Source: Vitrella brassicaformis (taxonomy: Eukaryota; Sar; Vitrellaceae). Taken from it: DNA of 52,699 bases. How positions within the stretch are numbered: position 1 is the stretch's first letter; each line of letters opens with the position of its first letter. The notes beneath the pieces were generated by a model. That model was given only the letters and a program-made list of their open reading frames with translations. It was not told where the DNA came from and made no database searches. The DNA is taken from assembly GCA_001179505.1 (NCBI GenBank), contig CDMY01000308.1, positions 71,740 to 124,438 on the forward strand, written 5' to 3'. Both the position numbers and the translations under genes were made by a program. Positions 1 through 12,328 of this stretch are shown one piece after another.

Positions 1-1
1 A

Positions 2-33
<32 letters not shown>

Positions 34-38
34 TTCTC
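1..38. repeat. CT-rich microsatellite at left edge
   Basis: The first 38 bases are almost pure CT dinucleotides with a few TTT interruptions. On the minus strand this is a GA tract downstream of the first visible exon, so it probably lies in an intron of the partial minus-strand gene. Confidence 0.9.
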
Positions 39-45
39 GGCTTAC

Positions 46-982
46 CTGGTGAAGGATTCGATGGTGTCGTCGAGCCCCAGGCGCATCTGTACCACCACCC
101 CCATGACCATCGAGAGGCCATCCCTGTACACATACCACACACACGCACACACGAGTTCAGGCATTCTGTGTAGCATGTGTGTGTGAGTGAGTGAGTGAGG
201 AGGGGGTCACCATGTGCGCACTGTGACATCCCCCTCAAACAGGGCCGGCACTTCGTCGCCTGCACACAAGCCATCCATCCATCCATCCGTCCACCGGGGC
301 GGTGAGCACTCTCTACCTATGTGTGTGTGTGTGCGTGTGCATATGTACCGCTCTGCTGTCTCCTTCGGTATGCATCCTCGGCAAACAGCAGCAGATAGTC
401 TGTAGCAGGGTAGCTGCACATGTGTGCGCACGCAGGCCAACACACAACAATTGCCAGGTGGGCAGCTTTTTCTGCTCTTTCTTCCAGGCCGGCAGGCCGG
501 CACAGGCGGGGGCACTTACGTGAGGAACTCATGCCCAATCCCCACCAGGTTGCGCCCGCCGCGGAACAGCTTGTCGATGCTGACATCAGACGCAATGAAC
601 ACCGTCGGTGATGGGTGTCTGTCTGTTTGGGTGGCATCTTACTTGAGCTGCTGTGTGTTGCGATTCACCTCTATGCCAAACTCATTCTGACAAAGGCACA
701 CGCACAAACACACAGAAGGACAAAGGATGCCCCTCATCGTCGTGGCCATCCATTCTTTCTGGCCGGCTGCAAATCAAATCACCAGACCGGTTCAAGCGTG
801 ACAAAGCAGGCGCCCAGCAGCGACACGCCCACGATCAGAAACGGGCAGAACTGCAGATAGTCAATGGATGGAACACACACACGCATCCATGTGCAGCACC
901 GAGATCTCTCTGGCCGCCCGCCCGCTTGGCTTACGCATCCCAGCCCGATGAGGAGAAGCCGGTTTCGCTCCTCTGGCGTCAT
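46..982 (-). CDS. Hypothetical membrane protein, 3' truncated by window edge
   Basis: I do not recognise this protein. Minus-strand exon-like blocks read, from the amino end, MTPEERNRLLLIGLGC (ATG at 982), a hydrophobic block FCPFLIVGVSLLGACFV, then NEFGIEVNRNTQQLK, IDKLFRGGRNLVGIGHEFL, DEVPALFEGDVTVRTW and a block near 46-129 containing GLSMVMGVVVQMRLGLDD. Each block is bounded by plausible AG and GT sites and separated by TG/CA-rich introns. The last two exons join in phase, but the junction before DEVPALFEG does not, so the model is incomplete. The hydrophobic stretch suggests a membrane segment. The gene is head-to-head with the VTT gene. Its 3' end is missing, as the last exon ends at a GT donor next to the left edge. 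Confidence 0.45.
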
Positions 983-1271
983 TGCAGATCTGTCAGACTG
1001 CAATCATGTGCCATCAACAGGAGGCCCGGCTACCCAACATGCTCGTCACGGTCACCTCTTCTCAGAGCTCGCACCCATTGGCTCGCACTTTTCGAGAGGA
1101 TATTCGAAAAATCATGGAAACCGACAGGTTCAGGCGATGATGTCATCCCCGACCCATTCATCGCCCACCCGGCACAAAGAGGAGATGGCCTCTGCGTCAT
1201 CCATCTCGTAAGCACGCCGCAAGGACGAACAGAACAGACCGTTCTCTCTCCCTCTTGCTGTGCGTGTGTGC
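983..1271. promoter_or_regulatory. Divergent intergenic region, likely bidirectional promoter
   Basis: These 289 bases separate the start codons of two genes transcribed away from each other. No TATA-like box or other motif stands out. The call rests only on the divergent geometry. Confidence 0.35.
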
Positions 1272-1877
1272 ATGGTGGATGCGCGTGCACCAATCAGGGC
1301 GCCTTGTGTGGGTGTGGACTACTACGAGGACAAGCGCCAGGTGTCGGGGCGGCATGTGGGCGTCCCGCTCGGCACCGCTGTCAGGAGGGAGAGCTCCTGG
1401 TGGCCCATCATGGTCGCACTAAAGGTATTGACGCACATGGACTCATGGATGTGACGCTGAATGGGAGAAGGGAACAACCCATTTGCTGATTTGTGCGTGT
1501 GTGCTGTGTGTGTGGGGGTCTGTGTGTGTGTGTGTGTGTGAGACATGCAGGTGGTGTTGGCGGCAATCCTGATGCTTTGCCTGTTGACGGTGGTGTTCTC
1601 GTCCAATATAGTAGAGGCGTGGACAGAGCAGTTCCTCCTGTGGGTCAGTCAGGCTGGCACACGCAGACATCACATGTATACCACGACTATGGCCCATGTG
1701 GGTGGGTGGGTGGGTGCGAGTGTGTGTGTGCAGGTCAAGAGGCGGCGGTGGATGGGCGCGCTGGTGTTCACTCTCACCTACTCATTCACCACTGTGTTCT
1801 TCGTGCCCGCAGAGGCACTGGTACAGACACTCGCACTCACACATACCAGATGGGTGTCTGCACGTGTGTGAGGGTTC

Positions 1878-1914
<37 letters not shown>

Positions 1915-3292
1915 GGCAGACGATCGGCGGCGGCTACATCTTTACTCGGGTGTTCGGAGGGAAAGGTACGTGCATTGCGGTGCACAACGGAAGGCGTGTG
2001 TGGATCGGACATTACGTGTGTGTGTCTGTGGGTCCATGTGGTCGATCGATCCCTCATCAGGAGGCTTTGTGGTGGCTTTCGTGCTATGCTTCATCGGTGC
2101 CTATATCTGTACGAACCCATACAGTCACTCGCGCCCACCTACACAACACGTTTTCATGCGCCTTCCCTGTCTGTCTGCCTGCCTGTCTCTGCAGCGATGT
2201 TCATATGTTTCGTGATCTCTCGTTACCTGCTGTACAACTTCGTCCACGGCCTCCTGGCGCGATATCGAACATTCAGAGCCGTCAACGACGGCATCAAACA
2301 AGGTGAGCGGGGTGGGCAGGGTCGGCAGCAAGCACCTGTGTATCTTTTTTCTCTCTATGTGTGCAGCTGGTATAAAGGTTGTCGCGCTATTGAGGCTGGC
2401 GCCAGTGGTGCCCTTCACAGTACGCATGGCATCCACACACCACACGCACCTGCGCGGATGCACCTCTACTTGCGCGTATTTTGTGTTCGCGGTGTGTGTG
2501 TGTGCAGTTGCTAAATTACGTGTTGGGCACCACGAGCGTTTCGCTGAAGCACTACCTAATAGGCAGCATATTCTACTCGCCCAGTGAGAATGCAGTCGTG
2601 ATGCACACATGGCAGACGCAACCAATACCCATACACACACGCGCTTCTTCGTTGTGTGGCTGTGCGTGTGTGCGTGATCAGTTCTGGGCGTTTACATATA
2701 CGTGGGCTCCACCATGGCGAGAATATCCGACGCATCAAAATGTAACACACAGCACAGCAGCACAGCAAAGACAGAGAGGGGGACGGTCTCACGCACGAGT
2801 GCCATGTGTGTATGTCACGCGTGCAGCCACGGGGCAGTTCTCGCACGGGCCATATTTCTGGGTCACTATCGGCGTCGGCTGTATCGTCTTTGTGGTAACA
2901 ACAACAACAACCACACACACACACACAAAAACACATGGACGCCTCGCACACACACTCACTCACTCACACGCCCCTCTCTGGATGGATGGATGGATGTGTG
3001 GTCTCTCTCAGTGTGCGGTGGTGTACATAGTCAATCTGACCCGGCAGCAGCTGCGGCTGTACGACCAGCCCGACACTGAGAGGCTGCTCCCATCGGGAAG
3101 CGACCAGCGTACGCACACGCACGCTGATATGCAGCCATGCCCACACACATGCATCCCCCTCTCTGTGTGTATGTGTGCGCGTCAGCTGCTATCGCCATTC
3201 AGGAGTATGGCGGCCCCTATACCGAGCCGCTGTCGGCATCACGCAAGGAGCCGGCATACCCCGGGCAGCCGGACGTCAAGCGGCAATCGTAG
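1272..3292 (+). CDS. VTT-domain (TVP38/TMEM64/DedA-type) membrane protein
   Basis: Twelve exons join in perfect phase to give 327 residues: 1272-1424, 1551-1643, 1734-1820, 1920-1965, 2061-2096, 2195-2302, 2367-2419, 2508-2583, 2682-2741, 2827-2894, 3012-3108, 3186-3292. The family signature lies around residues 175-213, reading AGIKVVALLRLAPVVPFT and then LLNYVLGTTSVSLKHYL, the conserved G-x(n)-R-hydrophobic-P-x-x-P-F then N-Y-x-x-G loop of VTT proteins. Several hydrophobic segments surround it: exon 2 (VVLAAILMLCLLTVVF), exon 3, exons 5-6 and exon 10. Family members sit in ER, Golgi or plastid membranes; some (TMEM41B, VMP1) are lipid scramblases. The exact substrate here is unknown. The ATG at 1272 opens the only frame that continues into exon 2. 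The acidic/polar tail after the last hydrophobic segment is probably cytosolic. Confidence 0.85.
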
Positions 3293-5006
3293 CTCCCAGC
3301 TCCTCGCTGATGTCTGCCTAGTGCGTGTGCGTGTTCTTTCTCGTCCCTCTTGTTTGTTGTGCAGCTTCCTGTCTGTGTGTGGTGCGTGGCGTGGGTGAAT
3401 GGCCGCCGGGTTTTGACTTTTGCCCCCCCTTGGCTGCACACGTGTGCGTGTCTCTCAAGTGCGTAGGCGCGCGTGTGGGTTCGTCGTACGTACAATGATC
3501 CATGCACAGCACGCTGCTCTGTGTGCACGGGAGATATCTCTTGTCTGGGTGAGCGAGAAGCGACATTAGCACCATGGCCTGATGCATGAACACCCCCGAG
3601 CAAGAACACACGTCCACACAGCTATTTGTTTTATGTCGCTCAATCAGATCAGCCATGAGATCAGCTGAGTAGTTGACAGACGCGTGTTTGCTGAAAGCAG
3701 ATGCATCAACCAGATTTGTACCGCACAAACCATGACAAAAGTCGCGCACACGCACCATGTGAGCCAACCCCGCGCGGCCTCCCGGGCTCCAAAGCGATTG
3801 GCCCGCTCCTCGTTTACAGTTTGGCCGGGAGGAGAAGTCGAGAATTGCGGAGAAAGCACGCATATCGCAACTGTCTCCTCAACTCACGTGGCCAGGTTTG
3901 GTGAAGATGTGCCGTATGTGGAGGATTTTCTCACCGCGGGCATCGCCAAGGCCGCCGTTGAGTGCTAGCACTGCCGTCTTCTCTGCGCAGCATGTGAAGC
4001 TCAGCCACAATCGCAATCATCAACCGCAAACAGCACAAGAAGGTCCGGCCTGCGGGTTGCTGGAACTGTGGGGATTTCCTGGTCTACAAGGCTTTGCGTG
4101 GATAAGCGTCTGCGATGGAGGGTTATATGGCTGACGCTGCTGGGAATCCTGGCGCTATATGGTCTTGCAGCTGCCATTTGGTTCGGGCTCGCTTTGAAGG
4201 AGCCCGAGGGCGAGCATCACCGTGAGACAGCTATGAGATGGCCTTCAACCATTCGTTTTCTTACGGTGATCTCCTCTTTTTGTGTGTCACTGCCAGCCAC
4301 GGTCATCGATTTGTTTGCTGTCCGGCTCCTTAACACCTACCTCTATATTGCGGCGGCGCCACGGCACTTCGGCATGCAGAGACAAAACCAACAGAGCAGG
4401 GACACCTTAACTACACAATCGAGGTCCGTGCTGCTCGGACAATTTAGGAGGGAGAAGAACTGCTCATCTGGTACCCGCTTGCTTTGACGACATGCCATAT
4501 GCGCTGCATGCGCAGCCCTCTTCCAAGGAAGTGACAATTACATGGTACAGCCATGTGGAGGCAGGTCATACCTGGTGCAGCACACCGGAGAACACAAGTG
4601 CTCTGGTACATTCGTAGGTGACGAGAGTGAGGGGAGAGCATTGTAATCTTCAGTTTCCCTAATTGCCTTGCTTGCCTGCAGGATTGAAAGACGGACGAGT
4701 CCCTGCCATCGGTCAAATTCTCAGCCGCCACACTTTTGGGCACGTCCCTTCCCCACCACTTGCGAGGACGTCCGTGGCGTTCCATGCCCCATGCGTCACG
4801 GCCTCTACCACCAGCGAACCTGTCCCAGGGCCCGCAAGCCTATCGATCACATTCTCAGCCGCCACCACGATCACCACCCCCACAATCACACTCTTTCGTC
4901 GCCCCGCAGAGCTGCATTGGTCAACTCGTTGTCTTCCTTGTCGCTGCCCAAAGAACCTGTCGAGGTCAAACAGCGTCTCCTTGTGAGCTGGTGAAGAAGA
5001 AGGTGG
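3293..5006. other. Gene-poor stretch with weak ORFs
   Basis: No convincing gene. A minus-strand ORF covers 3318-3863 (181 codons), but its second half is low complexity and no splice partner is visible. On the plus strand, 4110-4200 and 4230-4350 encode two hydrophobic stretches (for example IWLTLLGILALYGLAAAIWF) that could be transmembrane helices of a short or decayed protein. From 4660 a proline/histidine-rich reading frame leads towards the TLDc-like gene and may be its 5' region, but no start codon can be fixed. Confidence 0.4.
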
Positions 5007-7948
5007 TGGTTTGGGGTAAAGAGGAGAAGCCCGTCAAGGAGCTGGATCCCGTCTCTTTGTGGTCGTTCCTCGAGGAGAAGGGCTACTTGTGCATAGCGTC
5101 TCGTTGAGGCTGACGCTAAGGTGGCCAAGCTGAACGAGGTATTCGCAGCCACGGTGGCGGCAAAAACAGAGGCCAAGGTGAAGCTGGCGGCTCGAGAGGC
5201 AGCCACCGAGGCTGTCAATTCCGCTCGTCCTGTAGCCAACGAAGAGGCCAAGGGTGACGATCGAATTGTTCAGCAGCACTGTTAGCAACAGCGCTTGGAG
5301 GCGAATTTTTACCAGTTCATGCGCACTGCTGCCAACGACAATGCCGAGATGTTGGCGGTCATCCGCGATGCTCAACAGCAAGGACTGGGAGCTCGTGCGA
5401 TGTACTTAAGTGTGCACTATACCTTCGCCAGCTTCCCCGTCAAGAAGGTAAGAACAATTGGGTAAGAAGCAATCAATCCATGCAGCCCTGCCTTGTATAT
5501 GCGTACGCCTGTCGTTTCGACAGAGACGGTGTCGGTGACTCGACGAGAGCACAAGTTTGTCGTCAGAGACAGCCCACAGAGGACACTCAGCTTTACCGGG
5601 GCCTTCCTGAAGTAGAGACACACACCGCCAAGTGAGGGCCAGACACGAGCTGCTACGTGGAATGGATACCATCCGAGACAGATAAAGAGCCATTGTGGAT
5701 GGCATGCTATCAACAACGTGTGTGCGGCGAAAACAAACTTTCTCTGGACGACATGCAGGACATCGCCAGTGCGTGCTTTGTCCAATTTTGTTTGGATCAT
5801 GGAATGGGAGAGGAGAAGTGGTTCTTCACTCGCGATCCTGTGCATGGAGACATCAATGGCAACTACCATGATCAAGTGCTCGATGAGGTGTTCTTCAGCA
5901 ATTCAAAGTCGCCAGAAGGACTCAGCAGAGAGGTCGGTGCAGCACATACGAACACACACAGATACACATACAGACACATCGTTACAGGTCTATAATTGTT
6001 ATAGGTGGTTGTTGACACGTGTGTGTGTGTGTGTGTGTGTGTGCAGTGGTCAAACAGGGTGACACCGACGGCGTCATGCAACTGGAGCTTAAAAAAGCCA
6101 GCGTCAACAAAAAGTATTCATCACAGACAGACCCCGACGAGCTTTCGACGCCCCTCTCTCTCCTCTCTCTGTGTGTGTGTGTGTGTGCGTGTCTGTGTGG
6201 GTGGGTTGGGTGCTCTGTCTGCGTGTCTGTGCGGATGGGTTGGGTGTGTGTGCAGGACGCTACAACAGCCTACAGCGACACACAGCTCAGAGACAGGTGC
6301 ATTTGCACTACTCCGACGCTCCGCAAGGCGTCACGACACCGACTCTGTGTCGAGTCAGAGCGTCGTCAAGCATACATGTACAATGTACGCCGCCCTCTAT
6401 ACATACACACAACAAGGAATCCATCACATGTCTCTCTGACTTGTGTCGATCTGCTCTCAGGCCACCGCGTTTCTGCGGGTAGGGGTGAGTCGTTTGGTGC
6501 GTGGGCGTTGGTGGATGGTGAGGTTGCCTCGCAACTTCACGACGACGCTTCGGTAATGTGTCGAGCTGGCCGTTGAGGAGCAGATCGACAATGAGCTTAC
6601 AGCTCACCGTTCGCCGTCCGTCGGGCAAACTGCACATCGACCTTCACTTGAGCATCAACAGGGTGCCGCCACCAAGGTTCGACGACACCGACGAAGAGAG
6701 ATGGTTTGTGTCATGGGCAGAGGAAGCATTATGAGAAGAGCAAAGGACAGGTGCACATTCTTTTAAACGCCCCACGGTTACCTTCAAGTGTTCTCTCTCT
6801 CTTCGCTTTGCTGCTGGATGTGTGTCTCTTTCTGTGTTTTCCCACAGGATGATGTCCACGGACATGGCCGTTGTCGAGTCTATCAAGGGGGAGACCACGT
6901 GCTATGGGCTGTCGGCAGTTCGGAGGCTTTGCAATGTTTCAGAGCCGGCATGATTTAATGCAATTCGGTAGAGACACGCACACGCAGCCTCACCTGCCAG
7001 TTGCCATGTTGTCTATTGCTTGCGTTACATCTGTAATATCAGTTGTCGAGCCTGCGGCTTTTTGGTTGCATCAACCGACAGCCCCCTCACGGACAGCATC
7101 AGGCTGCAGTCCGTCTACCGGTATGTGTGCAGCCAACAAACACACGCAGAGACACAGAGACAGAGAGAGAAGGAGAGAGCATTGTCTGTCTGTACGTCAG
7201 AACATGGCGGGACGGCCCCATTGTGGCCGATCTGTTGCGTTGTGTCGGCGACAGGCGGCGTCTGGTGTTTGTGATATGCAATGACCACCACGTCTTCGGC
7301 GCCTCCGTCGTCCATTGTCACTTTTCTGATGACACTGCCGGGCTTCGGACTCAAGTTGACGTCCATGCTGGTGCAGGTCGGTCAGTCTGGTTTATCAATT
7401 TGAGATAATCTATTGGTGTCTTTTTTTGACTGTTCGTTCCTGCATAGTTATTTCTGTACGATTTGGCTGATCTGAAGCCTTCGGTCGAAGTCATGGGGGA
7501 CGTCGAAGAGGATGAGATGATCGAGCCCCCTGCATGGGTCGACACCAACGTGAAGAAATTCATGGGGCATGTGTCGGGCGACTTTGTTCGCAATCCGGAC
7601 ACCGTTTCCCGCAGGATGAGCTCGTAAGGGGCATTACCTATTATTAACCCCCCTCGTGCTTTTTTTCGCTGGTCTCTGTCTTCGTTTTGTGGCAGGACCA
7701 TGAAAGGTCCCGACGCAGAGGAGACCTACAAGCGGACAACACACGTGGGGACGGTGGGTATGTGGATGTACCAGAATCTCTGCAACGAGAAATCGTGCAA
7801 TACCTGTCCGCTGGGCGTAGCCATCCCGTCCTTCTATCGTCTCGATGACCGCCGAAGCGTGGCAGATCTCGACGGTGCCGAGGATGGCAATGGAGAGACA
7901 ATGGAGAGCGAGGTCTGGAGCCGCCCCACCAGCCTGGGAATAGCCTAG
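5007..7948 (+). pseudogene. TLDc-domain-like protein, reading frame disrupted
   Basis: Coding-like blocks run in order: a charged N-terminal segment (5007-5095, ..EEKPVKELDPVSLWSFLEEK), an alanine/glutamate-rich probable coiled coil (5104-5447), 5657-5932, 6048-6109, 6591-6700, 6850-6940, 7020-7125, 7200-7380, 7448-7626 and 7697-7948. The C-terminal half has the look of a TLDc domain: CGFLVASTDSPLTDSI, then LVFVICNDHHVFGA (compare the FGG/FGA core), LFLYDL, then CNTCPLG and a closing SEVW. TLDc proteins are linked to oxidative-stress protection and V-ATPase binding; no function is claimed for this one. Disruptions: a one-base shift near 5096-5104 and an in-frame TAG near 5282-5284. Several internal exon junctions cannot be phased. 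It may be a pseudogene, or the assembly may carry errors. Homology call is tentative. Confidence 0.4.
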
Positions 7949-7961
7949 GCTGGCAGCTGCA

Positions 7962-8331
7962 ATGGACCGACTTGACCCAGGATACGTCAGCCCCGCAGTT
8001 TTCGACCAGCTCGAGGATGCGTTCAACGACTTCGTCCGGCAGCAGCGCCTGTTGGTGTTGGGATGGACCAAAGGAGGGCTCTCCCGCACGAACACAGCGA
8101 CGCTCGTCACATCCACCTGGTATTGTGTACGTCAAGCGATAAGCCATATGCATTCTTGTGTGTGTGTGCACCTCTGTGTGTGTGTGTGTGTGTTTGTGAG
8201 TGCAGCCCCCGCCGTCTGCTGCCTATCTCAATCCAGCGCAAGGACGCACAAAGAAGACCGACACCTTCGTCTCCTTTCCTCACCGCATGCTGCTGACCAC
8301 GGCTATGGACCACGGGGGCGTGACGCGCTAG
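7962..8331 (+). CDS. Small two-exon ORF, 96 residues, unknown
   Basis: Exons 7962-8126 and 8206-8331 join in phase zero and end in TAG, immediately followed by AATAAA, a good polyadenylation signal. The product starts MDRLDPGYVSPAVFDQLEDAF. No family recognised. It begins 13 bases after the stop of the TLDc-like frame, so it could be a C-terminal continuation of that gene rather than a separate one. The second exon is open in two frames, which lowers confidence. Confidence 0.35.
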
Positions 8332-8577
8332 AATAAAATACATCCGCTACTAATAGGCATCCATTCCAAGTAGATTCATTTCGCAGGACAGGACACACAG
8401 CTTTTATTAAATTGAAGACACATACGTGTTCACTGCCTGCTTATTCAATTGTGCTTACTCATTCATCCACTATTTACAGCGGTACGTCCGTCTTTTAAAG
8501 CACAAAGCCATTCACACCATGACACCCTCACATACAAATCGACCCCATAATCAAGCATATGCCAACTAAGCCCACCC

Positions 8578-9001
8578 TCACACACGCAGTGGCACACCCT
8601 CAATCAATGCATCCTTGATGCACAATACAACTCTTGATGACTCTCTCTCAGCGCATTGCCAGTCGTGCAACTGCACACACACATAAAATCCACATTCATA
8701 TCTCGAAGCTGGTAGTAATTGAGCCCTCTGTTGATCGACATACCCGATACAGTCCGCTCATCTCCACATGAGGGCGGTTGGCCGCTGTCTTCGTCCGTGT
8801 CATCCTGCAGACACACACACGCAGAGACAGACGGAGTGTGCGTGTCTGTGTGTGTGTGTGAGACAGAGAGAGCATATCTACGTAGCACTCCCAACTCACG
8901 CACACGTCAGTCAGATTTATACATGCGTCCATCCGATGGATCAATCGCTCAGAGATCTCGGTGGTGTATTTTTCATCCCCACTGGCCAGTGGGTCGAAAG
9001 T
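8578..9001 (-). other. Possible minus-strand exons downstream of the pseudouridine synthase gene
   Basis: Three blocks read as coding in compatible phase: about 8900-9001 (DPLASGDEKYTTEISERLIH), about 8756-8808 (acidic, DDTDEDSGQPPSCGDER) and 8578-8669 ending in TGA. No start codon is visible upstream, and the pseudouridine synthase already has its natural end at 9151. They could be a short independent gene with a missed 5' exon, or 3' UTR. The rest of 8332-9150 holds TG/CA microsatellites and nothing else recognisable. Confidence 0.25.
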
Positions 9002-9150
9002 AGCAAATATTCACATTCTCATCACAGCAAGCTGGATGGACGGACGGACTGACGGCGGACGGCCACCCACTCACTCACTCACTCGCATGTCTACACGTTA
9101 CCTTTGTGAGCAATCAGCGGCTGCACACGTCTGTTGGTTCACTGGACGAA

Positions 9151-12100
9151 TCAGTAGAGTCCGCCTCGCCACCATGGCGGCCCCGCCTCGATGCGAGTGC
9201 CGTTCAGCTCTAGTACAGCCGCGTGCAGACCTGCACAAGACACACACACACACACACAAACACACACAGGCACACACGTACACACACCCCTCTGCACACG
9301 CCCATCTGTGCGAGTATCGTACCGATCGGTATTTCCGGCTCTGCTGCCGTGTCCATCAGCCGCTTGGCCGCCATGGGTCCGTTGGTCGTTGTGGGGGCGA
9401 CCTGTTCGTCTTTCTCCGATAGCGTGTGGACGAAAAAGCCGCTCATCGGTGCGTACCTACACCAGACAAAGCACCATTTGCAGGTATGTGACTGTGTTTG
9501 GCGTGTGTGTGTGTGTGCTGCGTACATGGTGTCCCCGACGATCGGCGCCCCCATTGCTGCAAACTGTGCCCGCAGCTGGTGTGTACGGCCTGATGATGAA
9601 AAGCACACACGCATTCATGGACTGATCGGTGTGCGCAGGTGTGCCACATACACCATGGCACATACCAGTGATGAGCTCAACTTGTAGCTCATAGTAGGGA
9701 GATGCCCCGTCCTGACGACACAGCAGCATAAGTGCATCCATGTGTGGCTGGCTGGATACATGCTTCCCTTCCCATCTCTCTCTCCCTCTCCCTCTCCCTC
9801 TCTCTGTGTGTGTGTGTGTGTGTGCGTGCGTGTGTGTGTGTGTACCTGCAGCAGCCCTTCCAGCCTCTGCTGCATTCTCGCCTCGTTTTGAGAACTGCCG
9901 ACACACACAGGAGTCACACAGATATACACCTTCCCAAACACAGACGGATCTACTTCCGCTCACTCACATGGTTCTGTCCCATTCTGCGTCGATCGCAAAG
10001 GCAGGCCACTCATCAGAGGGGGGCGGGGCGGACCGGTCGCTGGCTGACATCTGCACAAGTACACACACACACAAAGAGAGAGATGGAAATGTGAGCATAC
10101 AGATCCGTGTGTACGCGGACCGTCAGCTGGTCGGTGACATCAGTGCACGAGAGCACCACACACTTGCAGTCCTTCCAGCCGTCGATAGGCGACTCGCTCA
10201 CGAGACGGGGCGCCTGCGTGTTGAGGTTCAATGCTGGACCTGCACCCATCCAGCGTGAATGCATTGTGTGGACGAGTGCATGGGTGTTGGGGTGAGGGAA
10301 CCTGGTGGCATGTAGTGCTGGATGACGCCGTTGTCGAATGGCTTCCGCACCAGGACACGGTACACCTTGCGCATCTCGCCGATCGCCCGCTCTGCGTCTG
10401 CATGAAGGTGGGCCATATGCCCATCCAATGGGCGAGACGGTCACCCACCTACCTGCAGCTGAGCCATCGGCTGACTGCTCCTCCCTGAATCACACACCAG
10501 ACACCAGACACACACCACACACACGACGGGAAGATACACACGCACATACAGCTGTCCTTGAGCCCGCATAGACGGACGTACACGTGTGTGGCTTTGCCGT
10601 TGAGAGATCTGTGTTCCATCCACCGCGTGAAGTGCCGCGCGGCCTTCTTGCGGCGGGCCACGCACACCAGCCCGGTGGTCGCTATGTCCAGCCGATGCAG
10701 CGCTATGAGATCTGCAGCCAGTCCCACAACGCGCACCGATGGATGGATGGATGGATGTGTTGTGTGTGCCTGTGTCTGTGTCTGTGTCTGTGACTGTGTG
10801 TGAGTGTGTGTATGCTTGCGTGCGTACTGTCTTCCTGCAGGCCTCGTTCAGCGGCACCGTGCAAACACTCCCTATGCAGGATACACACGTATGCCTCCTC
10901 AATGTCAACGCGTGTGTGTGACTGTGTGTGTACCTGTAGTTGGACACATGTGGCTGGCAGGGCAGCCCAAAGGGCTTCTCGAGCACCACAAAATGCTCAC
11001 ACGAATGGCGCACACGCGACGGCCAGTCCACATGCACACCTACACACACACAGAGACACACTAATGTATCCACCCGGATGTGCCGCGTGTGTACGTCCCT
11101 CCTGCGCACACAACGCACCTCTCTGTCGCTTGGGTTTGAGGTGCACTCTGATGAGAAACCGCTCGTTGCCTTTGATGCTTATGGCCCCGTCTATCCGGTT
11201 GCGCCGGTAGTGGCTCTTCAGCTGGGCTCGCAATGTGGCGGCGGGAACTGCGTGCACACACATGGACTGTCAGGACGGTGTGTGTGCTGTCTGTGTGCGT
11301 ACCGTTGTCAGCAGGTGGGTTCTCTGATATGTACACGCAGCCAAGGTCGATGAGCCACAAGGCGCCCTCCCTGTCAGGCACCTGCGCAGACGCAAAAGCC
11401 CACACGCACAGACAGACACTCATGGAACCGGCATCCTCTCTACATGCGCACACACCTGTGGCAGTGCCTCCATAATGACGTCTGAGAGCCGATACTCACC
11501 CTCATGCTGACAGATGACAACACACAGACAGACAGAGAGACAGACAGAGAGACAGACAGACAGACAGACAGCTCTACACAGGAGTCCGTCTTGTCCCTCC
11601 TCACACACACACATACCGTCTCATCTTTGAGTTTCATCTCGATGACGTAGACGTCCTGCCACTGGTGCCCCAGGGTGCTGGTGTACCCACTGCGCGTCCA
11701 CGTGAGGTTGCGCATCACCTGCTGCCGACAGGAGGACGGGGGAAACGGGTGCAGAAAATCTCGCTCGTCGCCCTGAAACACAGGCAGACAGATGACCCAC
11801 AGACGGACAGATTGATTCACCATCATCCACATGGTTGCTTGTGTCCCGTATGCGTGTGTGTGCGTCATTCTCTCACTTTGAAAGGCGTCAGGGCTGCATG
11901 TTTTCTTCTCCTGCCTTCTGCTGGGGCAGGGTTGAACTTGGAGTAGGGCAGAGATGGGTCGCTGACACAACATTCATCGCACCAACACAGACAGACAGAC
12001 AGACAATACAGCCAAAGCAGGCAGGAATCATCCGTTCAGATCTGTGCATAGTCGTGTGCGCTGATCTGTCCATCCATTCACCGACCTGATTAATCGGAAA

Positions 12101-12328
12101 GATCCAGCCTGGAATAGACCAAAGGCAAGCAACACAACAGCACAGACGAGCGCTAGCATCCGCCGGAAAACGCCGCGTTCTGCAACCCCGGGTCAGCATC
12201 TTCAAGCTCGCAAAAATCACGCCAGCATCTCCTCTCCTCGCATCTCCCGCCATTCTCCGTCCTCTGCGTGTGTGAGCACTCCCTCGTGTGAACGGCAACA
12301 GCAGATATGGCGTTGCTTGCAGTTTCAT
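9151..12328 (-). CDS. RluA-family RNA pseudouridine synthase (plant RNA pseudouridine synthase 5/6-like)
   Basis: Isomerises uridine to pseudouridine in RNA. On the minus strand about 16 exons can be followed. An N-terminal exon 12086-12328 starts ATG and encodes a basic then hydrophobic leader, possibly organelle targeting. An S4-like RNA-binding part follows (LIDLGCVYISENPPADN, then a basic stretch near 11120-11250), then VVLEKPFGLPCQPH (near 10940-11010), the catalytic motif LHRLDIATTGLVCVARRKK (10640-10700; the Asp of HRLD is the catalytic residue), VYRVL...NGVIQHYMPPG, the plant-type block APRLVSESPIDGWKDC, and GRTHQLRAQFAAMGAPIVGD (9520-9590). The end LHAAVLELNG..GPPWWRGGLY-stop is typical of the family. 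The order and the inserted middle block resemble plant plastid/cytosolic members. Junctions of the first two exons do not phase perfectly. Confidence 0.85.

Noticed and set aside
653-1489. Plus-strand ORF of 278 codons across the divergent spacer of the first two genes
   Set aside because: Low-complexity composition, runs antisense to better-supported minus exons and through introns of the VTT gene.
2481-3398. Plus-strand ORF of 305 codons
   Set aside because: It reads through TG introns of the VTT gene. The spliced VTT frame explains the region with conserved motifs.
3318-3863. Minus-strand ORF of 181 codons downstream of the VTT gene
   Set aside because: No family resemblance, low-complexity His/Thr-rich C-terminal part and no splice or start context that favours it.
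11521-11571. CAGA/GACA tandem array that could suggest a CRISPR or regulatory array
   Set aside because: Simple microsatellite with no unique spacers. Similar tracts occur at 12-base to 50-base scale throughout introns and spacers.
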